Of a stretch of 64,000 bases of DNA, positions 58,409-64,000 are shown one piece after another. The notes below the pieces were generated by a model. It ran no database searches. It had not been told where the DNA came from and saw only the letters and a list, made by a program, of their open reading frames with translations. The position numbers were made by a program, and so were the translations under genes. The stretch is from VXMO01 sp965205915 (GTDB lineage: Bacteria; Chloroflexota; Dehalococcoidia; UBA6926): NCBI GenBank assembly GCA_965205915.1, contig OZ242191.1, positions 1,860,001 through 1,924,000 of the forward strand. Direction: 5' to 3'. The first letter of the stretch is position 1; each line of letters begins with the position of its first letter.

Positions 58409-58774
58409 TTAATTGCCGTCTAAAAGGCCACGCATCTTCTCAGTGAAGCGGGTTACGTGACCAAGATGGAAATCAACGTCACTCGATCCCATCTTGCCTT
58501 CATAGAAATTCTCATGCAGACCGCGAGCCATTTCGAATGCGACCCAGATTTCTTGATCGCCTGTTTCAGCAACAACGCGGCGCACCACCTCGAAGAAATT
58601 TGCGTGGCGACCATGCTCCCACTCTCGCTCCTCCGCAACAGCCTTGACTATCTGAGCGGTAGCCCCCCAACCCTTCTCACTGGCTTGAAGAGTATCGCCA
58701 CGAGCAAGTTCCTCGGACGCCTGAGAAAGGTAGTGGGCGCTGCGGGGGACGTATTCGCCTGTAACGGAGTTCAT
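58409..58774 (-). CDS. PaREP1/HEPN-like small protein
   Basis: 121 residues, all helical in appearance. HYLSQASEELARGDTLQASE followed by KGWGATAQIVKAVAEERE matches the PaREP1 family pattern (A-E-L--GD--QA-EK-WGA---VKA-A), a HEPN-like group known mainly from archaea. No catalytic R-x4-H is evident. TAAAAT lies 6 nt before the ATG. Neighbour to an HSDR_N protein, 48 nt away. Confidence 0.68.
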   Translation of the reverse strand: MNSVTGEYVPRSAHYLSQASEELARGDTLQASEKGWGATAQIVKAVAEEREWEHGRHANFFEVVRRVVAETGDQEIWVAFEMARGLHENFYEGKMGSSDVDFHLGHVTRFTEKMRGLLDGN

Positions 58775-58780
58775 AGCGAC

Positions 58781-58786
58781 ATTTTA
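58781..58786 (-). promoter_or_regulatory. -10-like TAAAAT 6 nt before the PaREP1-like gene
   Basis: Minus-strand TAAAAT ends 6 nt before the ATG at 58774; no -35 and no Shine-Dalgarno. Same geometry as the other leaderless candidates. Confidence 0.5.
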
Positions 58787-58822
58787 GCCCACTGCATCCC
58801 CTACTCCCGTAGGCGGAAAATG

Positions 58823-59860
58823 TCAGCGTGACGGTTCAAACGGCGTGCCCGTTTCGTCTGAACTCAGGCGCACCTCTGCGGGATTTACGCCACATCCTTT
58901 GAGCAAAGCGGTAAGCCTCCGATAGACGCCCGGTGCGTTTTCGCGGTGGAAGATGTAGATTGGCGGATTTTCGCTGACCTTCTCGTAACCCCCTTCGGGG
59001 GCTGGCTCTCCGCCATCCTGATCGACCCGATTAGAATTTGCGACATAGCGTTTTATTCCTGCTTTGATAGGCAACTTGTCCTCACTTATGTGGTTGGTTT
59101 CGACCAACCAACGTGCCGTAGCAACTAGGAATTCCTGCCAACGTGAGATACTACGCGGCTGGCTGTCTGGGAAAAGAACAAATGATGGAGGTCTCGCTGG
59201 CGCGCCTGGCTTGCCGGTCTCGACGCGGATTTCAGTCAGAGGAGTCCCCCACTCCTTGCCAAGCGGGGAAGAAGACGGCTCTGTTACCGGAATCATGGTC
59301 GGCATCGCCAAAGGTTCCCCTTGGCGTTCCGCAGGAATGCCTACAATCGGCGTCTCCGCTTTAACTGGCTCCGCTGATTTCAGGTTCCGCCGCCACAACC
59401 GCAACAACGTTAGCGCCAATTCATGTGTAGCCGAGTTGGAGATTGTGATGTCCAACAACTGCCTCTCGCTAAGTTCACCGCGCTTGAAAACGTCAAACAG
59501 TTCCCAGTGATTCCCGTCCGTCAGCCCCGCGTAGTCGATGCCCGATGCGTTCGCGTAGTTCAGCATCTGCATACGGTGCTGTTGCAGGTTCTCCCCAAGT
59601 TTCTTTGCCTCAATCGTAGCGGCAGGCCTGCCCTCAAGTTTCAGAAGCGCGTAGTCAGCCCGACGGCCTTGCACGTCATACTCCAGCGTGACAGATGCCG
59701 GATCAGAAACGTCCCAACCCAGCGCCTGCAGGATCGGGTCAATGAGTGCGATGCGAGTGCGTGTTTCGTTCTCACGCAGACTCGGGCCATATTCTTGGAT
59801 ACGCTGCTTGACGGCCTCTATCGCCTTGACTAGCGGCCCCAGCAGGTCAGATTCAGTCAT
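58823..59860 (-). CDS. Orphan HSDR_N-type nuclease-domain protein
   Basis: 345 residues from the ATG at 59858-59860 with GGAGGT upstream. Residues ~10-135 match the type I restriction enzyme R N-terminal domain: SLRENETRTRIALIDPILQALGW (in part), VTLEYDVQGRRADYALL, and the PD-(D/E)xK residues D then E-x-K in RPAATIEAKKLG, with YAGLTDGNHWELFDVF. No helicase part, and no hsdM or hsdS nearby. The C-terminal ~130 residues are unassigned. Could be a stand-alone restriction or solitary nuclease protein. Confidence 0.75.
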   Translation of the reverse strand: MTESDLLGPLVKAIEAVKQRIQEYGPSLRENETRTRIALIDPILQALGWDVSDPASVTLEYDVQGRRADYALLKLEGRPAATIEAKKLGENLQQHRMQMLNYANASGIDYAGLTDGNHWELFDVFKRGELSERQLLDITISNSATHELALTLLRLWRRNLKSAEPVKAETPIVGIPAERQGEPLAMPTMIPVTEPSSSPLGKEWGTPLTEIRVETGKPGAPARPPSFVLFPDSQPRSISRWQEFLVATARWLVETNHISEDKLPIKAGIKRYVANSNRVDQDGGEPAPEGGYEKVSENPPIYIFHRENAPGVYRRLTALLKGCGVNPAEVRLSSDETGTPFEPSR

Positions 59861-59999
59861 AGGTACCTCCGTACATGCGCCGTGCCGTTCAATCGTAGCA
59901 CCCCCCCACCTTGTCCCATCACCCCCCATCCCCGTATCATCAACTTGGCCGCCTTGATGGCCACAAGCGCGGAAAATCTGTCTTGAGGAGCATAGCGCA

Positions 60000-61241
60000 G
60001 TGACTCGAATTGTTGTGACCGGCGTCGGCATGGTGACACCTCTCGGCCTTGATAAGCAGTCCACGTGGGACTCTCTCCTCGCCGGGAAATCCGGCGCGGA
60101 CACCGTCTCCCTCTTTGATGTGGAGCCGTTCCCGGCAACCATCGCGTGTGAGGTTAAGGGCTTTGACCCCTCCACCTTTATGAACCCCAAAGAAGTGCGA
60201 CAAACCGACCGCTACATCCAGTTCGCCATGGCCGCCGCCAATCAGGCCGTCGCAGAATCGGGCCTTGAGGTCACGGACGACAACCGCAATGACGTGGCCA
60301 CCATCATCGGCAGCGGCTACGGCGGCATCGGCACCGTCCAGAACGCCGTCGAGACGCTCGCTACCCGCGGCCCCGGCCGTGTCAGCCCATTCCTGATGCC
60401 CATGATGGTCACGGAGATGGGCGCCGCAAAGGTGTCCATCGCGCTCGGCGCGCGCGGCCCCGCCTATTCCGTCACATCGTCCTGCTGCTCCGGCTCCGAT
60501 TCCATCGGCGCGGCGGCGGACTTGATTCGACGAGGCGATGCCACGGTGGCCCTCGCCGGTGGCGCGGAGGCCACGATCACCTCCATCGCATTCGCCGGTT
60601 TCAGCCAGGCGGGCGCGCTATCCACAAAGCGAAACGACGATCCCACCCAGGCATCCCGCCCGTTCGACGCGGATCGCGACGGCTTTGTCATGGGCGAGGG
60701 CGCGTGCGTCCTCGTGCTGGAAGACCTGGAGCACGCAAAGGCGCGCGGCGCGACAATCATCGCGGAACTCTCCGGTTACGCCTCCACCGCGGACGCCTAT
60801 CACATCACGCATCCGGCCGAGAACGGCGAGGGCGCAGTTCGCGCGATGCGAAAGGCGCTCGATAGGGCAGGGCTCGCCCCCGGCGAACTCGGCTACATCA
60901 ACGCGCACGGCACATCAACGCCCATCAATGACCGCGAGGAAACCAAGGCCATCAAGACCGTGTTCGGCGAGTCCGCTTACGCTGTGCCGATCTCATCCAC
61001 CAAGTCCATGCACGGGCATCTGCTCGGCGCGGGCGGCGCGCTTGAGGCCGCAATATGTGCCCTTGCGGTCGCGAACGACCAAATCCCGCCGACCATCAAC
61101 CTCCAAAACGCGGACCCCGATTGTGATCTGAACTACACGCCGCATGAGGCGCGCTCCGGCCCCGTGACCAGCGCCCTTTCCAACACGTTTGGCTTTGGCG
61201 GCCACAACACATCCATCATCTTCCGGCAGTTCGCTGACTAG
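60000..61241 (+). CDS. fabF: 3-oxoacyl-[acyl-carrier-protein] synthase II
   Basis: 413 residues, GTG start with GAGGAG upstream. Fatty acid chain elongation by decarboxylative condensation. Catalytic Cys is C162 in VTSSCCSGSDSIG, His in NAHGTSTPINDREE, second His in SMHGHLLGAGGALEA, and NTFGFGGHNTSIIF ends the protein. Length and motifs are standard for KAS II. Next gene recJ is 36 nt away. Confidence 0.95.
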   Translation: MTRIVVTGVGMVTPLGLDKQSTWDSLLAGKSGADTVSLFDVEPFPATIACEVKGFDPSTFMNPKEVRQTDRYIQFAMAAANQAVAESGLEVTDDNRNDVATIIGSGYGGIGTVQNAVETLATRGPGRVSPFLMPMMVTEMGAAKVSIALGARGPAYSVTSSCCSGSDSIGAAADLIRRGDATVALAGGAEATITSIAFAGFSQAGALSTKRNDDPTQASRPFDADRDGFVMGEGACVLVLEDLEHAKARGATIIAELSGYASTADAYHITHPAENGEGAVRAMRKALDRAGLAPGELGYINAHGTSTPINDREETKAIKTVFGESAYAVPISSTKSMHGHLLGAGGALEAAICALAVANDQIPPTINLQNADPDCDLNYTPHEARSGPVTSALSNTFGFGGHNTSIIFRQFAD

Positions 61242-61277
61242 GCACGCCGCGACGCCAGTTCATAGTGGCGGCCAACC

Positions 61278-62981
61278 ATGACCGTCCAACGCCGCTGGAT
61301 TCTCCCCGATCCGCCGAATCCGCAGGCGCGTGAGGCCCTCAACGCGTTCCCGCGCATCCTCCAACAACTCCTCGTCAATCGTGGCATCGAGACCGCAAAT
61401 GCCGCCGACGTATTCCTCCGTCCTGATGAGCGCCTGCACGGCGCGCCAACCGACATCCCCGGCATGGGCGCCGCCGTTCACCGCATTCGGCAGGCCATCT
61501 TTGGGCAGGAGCGAATAGGAGTTTACGGCGATTTCGACTCAGACGGCGTGACCGGAGCAGCGGTCCTAATGGAGGCGCTGCAAAACCTCGGCCTGTCCGG
61601 CACCCCATACATCCCCTCACGCTCCGAGGGTCACGGCATGAATAAGGCAGCCCTCAAAACGCTTTTCGACTACGGCTGCACCCTTGTCATCACCGCCGAC
61701 TGCGGAGTCTCCGGCATCAACGATGGCGCATCACCTCCCAAGGGCATGGATATCATCGTCACCGATCACCACCTCCCCGGCGAAACACTGCCCAACTTTG
61801 CCGCCGTCGTGAACCCCATGCGCCGAGATTCCGACTATCCGTGGCCCAAACTCGCAGGCGTTGGCGTGGCGTACAAACTGGCGCAGGCGCTCTACGCCGA
61901 ACTGGGCAAGGAACTCCCCGACACACTCGTTGAGCTTGTCGCATTGGGCACCGTTGCCGACGTCATGCCGCTGGTCGGCGAAAATCGCTATCTGGTCAAT
62001 GAGGGTCTCATTCGCCTCCGTGACTCGCAGCGCCCGGGCATCCGCATACTAGCCTCGATTGCTCGCCGCCCGTTGGCGAGCCTCACGTCCGAAGACATTG
62101 CATTCCAGTTGGCGCCGCGCCTCAACGCCGCCGGACGCCTCACTCATGCAGACGAAGCCTTGAGACTGATCTCCACATCGGATGTGACGGAGGCGCGTTC
62201 ACTCGCGATACAACTGGATGAACTCAACCAACGACGCCGCGAACTCACCGAGAAGGCGTACATGGATGTCCGCGACCGAATGAAACCTGAGGACTCCGAA
62301 GCGCCGGTCATTGTCGCGGGCGCGCCGGACATTCCGGCGGGCATCGTGGGCCTCGTCGCCTCCCGCCTTGTGGATGAGTTCTATCGCCCAAGCCTCGTCT
62401 ATTCCACGTATGGGGACGGTCTCGTTCGCGGCTCCGCCCGCAGCATCGCGGAGTTCGACGTTACGGACGCTCTTTCAAAGTGCGCGGATCTGCTGACACG
62501 TTTTGGAGGCCACCATCGCGCCGCCGGATTCTCCGCCCTGGAAAGTGACCTGCCCACGCTGCGTGGCCAACTGCTCGATATAGCAGGCGCGACGCTTGAT
62601 GGTGTAGATCTCCGCCCCATGCTATCCCTCGACGCTGAGGGCGCGCCCTCCACCATCGCCACCGATCTCAACTCCCACGTTAAGAAGCTCGAACCATTCG
62701 GCGAGGGAAATGCGAAACCGACGTTCCTCGCGCGCGCCCTACGAGTCATGTCCGCCAAGAAAGTTGGGGACGGCTCACATCTGCGCCTCGCTTTGGCGGA
62801 GACCGATACGGGCAAGGAATGGAACGCAATCGCGTTCCGTCAGGGTGAGATGGCAACGCAAGCCCGCAGAGAAGTGGATGTCGCGTTTCAGTTCCAGGTG
62901 AACGATGGCGGGCCGAATGGCAACCGCCCGTCCGTGCTTGAACTCAACGTCCAGGACTTCCGCCCGGCGTCCGCCAATTAG
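61278..62981 (+). CDS. recJ: Single-stranded-DNA-specific exonuclease RecJ
   Basis: 567 residues. DHH phosphoesterase motifs: GVYGDFDSDGVTGAAVL (D85/D87), ITADCGVSG, the DHH triad at 163-165 in VTDHHLPGE, and GTVADVMPLVGENR. The DHHA1 motif is RFGGHHRAAGFSA, and a C-terminal OB-like domain follows. Acts 5'-3' in recombination repair. Normal length. Confidence 0.93.
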   Translation: MTVQRRWILPDPPNPQAREALNAFPRILQQLLVNRGIETANAADVFLRPDERLHGAPTDIPGMGAAVHRIRQAIFGQERIGVYGDFDSDGVTGAAVLMEALQNLGLSGTPYIPSRSEGHGMNKAALKTLFDYGCTLVITADCGVSGINDGASPPKGMDIIVTDHHLPGETLPNFAAVVNPMRRDSDYPWPKLAGVGVAYKLAQALYAELGKELPDTLVELVALGTVADVMPLVGENRYLVNEGLIRLRDSQRPGIRILASIARRPLASLTSEDIAFQLAPRLNAAGRLTHADEALRLISTSDVTEARSLAIQLDELNQRRRELTEKAYMDVRDRMKPEDSEAPVIVAGAPDIPAGIVGLVASRLVDEFYRPSLVYSTYGDGLVRGSARSIAEFDVTDALSKCADLLTRFGGHHRAAGFSALESDLPTLRGQLLDIAGATLDGVDLRPMLSLDAEGAPSTIATDLNSHVKKLEPFGEGNAKPTFLARALRVMSAKKVGDGSHLRLALAETDTGKEWNAIAFRQGEMATQARREVDVAFQFQVNDGGPNGNRPSVLELNVQDFRPASAN

Positions 62982-62997
62982 AACGCTCGGGGGGATC

Positions 62998-63879
62998 CTA
63001 CGCCGTGGCCGGCGGAGCGTCCGCCTGACCCTCCTCAGAATCAACCTCGGCGTCAGCATCGTCACCCTCATCGGGACCGTCACCGCCGCTATCGGCAGAC
63101 CCTGTCAACCGTACTCGCGTTACCAGGAATCCCAGCGCGATGGCGACCAGCAACAGCGACAGCAAATGCGCTTGCTGGAGACCAAGGAACCACACGGCAT
63201 CCTCCCGCATGAACTGTATGACGAACCGCCCAAGCCCGTACATCAGCAGGTACAAGTAGAAAACAGAGCCATTGGGCCGCAGCTTGCCGATGAGGAAATA
63301 CGCAACGACGCCGATAACCACGTCGAGCGCCATCTCATAAACGATGACCGGGTGCATGGGCCCCTCGCCGTTCGCCGGGCTGCCCGGGTGCGTATAGAGA
63401 AATGCCCAGGGCCGAACGAGCGTCTCGCCCAAATGCTCGCCGTTGACGATGTCGCCAAGCCTTCCGATAAACATGCCAAGAAGCAGTCCGGGCGTAAGCA
63501 GGTCCACCATGCGGCCAACCGGGTAGCGATGCCGCCACGCGTAAAAGGATCCCGCGATCGTAGCTCCCAGGATGCCGCCAAGCAGACCGATGCCCCCCTC
63601 ATAGATGCGCAAGATGAGGATGGGATCCTGGATGTAATAGTCCCAGTTGTCGACAACGTGAACGAGCCGTGCGCCGATCAGGCCTCCAAGCACGGCCCAC
63701 ACCGCCGTGCCGTAGATGGCGTCCTCATGGATTCCGTGCTTACGGCCCTGGTAAACGGCCCACAAGACAACGGCGGCAATGCCGAGCGCCGTGAAGAATC
63801 CGTGCCAGGTGACAAGGAACGGACCGATCTCAAAGATATTCGGATCGATCCCGATGTTTATCGTGGCGAGAACGTTCAA
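62998..63879 (-). CDS. lgt: Prolipoprotein diacylglyceryl transferase
   Basis: First enzyme of lipoprotein maturation. 293 residues from a TTG codon at 63877-63879, with GAGGT about 9 nt upstream. About seven membrane segments. The Lgt signature is GRLGDIVNGEHLGE (usual form GRxGNxxNGE; here Asp replaces Asn), with HPVIVYE and GLGRFVIQFMRED following. The C-terminal ~40 residues are an acidic tail (DGPDEGDDADAEVDSEEG) beyond the usual end. Convergent with recJ, 16 nt apart. Confidence 0.92.
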   Translation of the reverse strand: MNVLATINIGIDPNIFEIGPFLVTWHGFFTALGIAAVVLWAVYQGRKHGIHEDAIYGTAVWAVLGGLIGARLVHVVDNWDYYIQDPILILRIYEGGIGLLGGILGATIAGSFYAWRHRYPVGRMVDLLTPGLLLGMFIGRLGDIVNGEHLGETLVRPWAFLYTHPGSPANGEGPMHPVIVYEMALDVVIGVVAYFLIGKLRPNGSVFYLYLLMYGLGRFVIQFMREDAVWFLGLQQAHLLSLLLVAIALGFLVTRVRLTGSADSGGDGPDEGDDADAEVDSEEGQADAPPATA

Positions 63880-64000
63880 GTTGAAATACCTCGTTGCTTA
63901 TAGTGAAGCAGCGGACCCATCGCTGCCGCTGACTCCGTTGCTCCACTATTCTATGCCCTGCCATGCCTCCCTGACGACTATGGGCGCGCTACAGCACTTT
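63880..64000. other. Upstream region of lgt to the window end
   Basis: 121 nt. It holds a short imperfect inverted repeat (AGCAGCGGACCCATCGCTGC) and no open frame I can support. A TATAAG hexamer on the minus strand about 20 nt before the lgt start is a weak promoter candidate with no matching -35. Confidence 0.35.

Noticed and set aside
62905..63903. Plus-strand 332-codon frame overlapping recJ and lgt
   Set aside because: It runs opposite lgt, has no recognisable domain, and begins inside recJ.
1..64000. tRNA or rRNA genes
   Set aside because: No cloverleaf-like segment with a T-loop motif and no rRNA-like sequence was noticed in the intergenic regions; a covariance search could still find a missed one.

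Overview
This 64 kb window is bacterial chromosome with high GC (roughly 60% by eye). I infer a Chloroflexota lineage, perhaps related to Dehalococcoidia or SAR202. The grounds are the merged str-S10-spc-alpha ribosomal order without tuf, long Ala/Pro/Glu tails on ribosomal proteins, zinc-type S4, S14 and L36, a Trp T-box, and a clan AA protease and DUF5808-like proteins. This placement is inference; rpsC, secY or fusA would settle it. I found no tRNA, rRNA or CRISPR.

Layout. (1) 1-19327, minus strand: one long ribosomal operon read from a near-perfect sigma-70 promoter at 19514-19542. The order is rpsL-rpsG-[inserted secreted-protein gene flanked by decayed copies of the fusA start and rpsG end]-fusA-rpsJ-rplC-D-W-B-rpsS-rplV-rpsC-rplP-rpmC-rpsQ-rplN-X-E-rpsN-H-rplF-R-rpsE-rpmD-rplO-secY-adk-map-infA-rpmJ-rpsM-K-D (cut off). 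(2) 19621-20690: an intact IS481-type element with 26-bp inverted repeats and a 6-bp target duplication. (3) 20692-25173, minus: flavin reductase, methyltransferase, rpsU, small zinc-ribbon and DUF5808-like proteins, an M16 peptidase and a metallo-beta-lactamase-fold hydrolase. (4) 25303-28579, plus: a metal-site-degenerate MBL-fold protein, lysA and holB, followed by a propeller lipoprotein gene carrying two stop codons. (5) 30683-39167: tryptophan genes in two minus-strand blocks (trpE-trpG-MFS-trpD behind a Trp T-box, and trpC-trpF-trpB), separated by three tiny plus-strand membrane-protein genes. trpA is absent. (6) 39141-42730: an RNA cyclic phosphodiesterase, an amidohydrolase, a DUF362 protein and an EcsC-like protein. 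(7) 42767-47142, minus: a molybdenum hydroxylase large subunit, two paralogous small-domain proteins, and a GrdB/PrdB-type selenoprotein whose in-frame UGA is followed by a SECIS-like hairpin. (8) 47292-51618, plus: alpha/beta hydrolase, two hot-dog proteins, plsX, fabG and a cyclase. (9) 51863-54706: a HTH-ImmA/DUF4411 toxin-antitoxin pair, a Nudix hydrolase and a small membrane protein. (10) 54710-63879: mfd, a PaREP1/HEPN-like protein, an orphan HSDR_N-type nuclease-domain protein, fabF, recJ and lgt.

Themes. Two families of small palindromic intergenic repeats recur through the window. Several genes have a TANNNT hexamer only 6-8 nt before the start codon, which suggests leaderless transcripts. 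The most notable items are the selenoprotein operon, the insertion between rpsG and fusA, the 22-unit heptapeptide repeat on S3, and the cluster of tiny membrane proteins inside the trp region.
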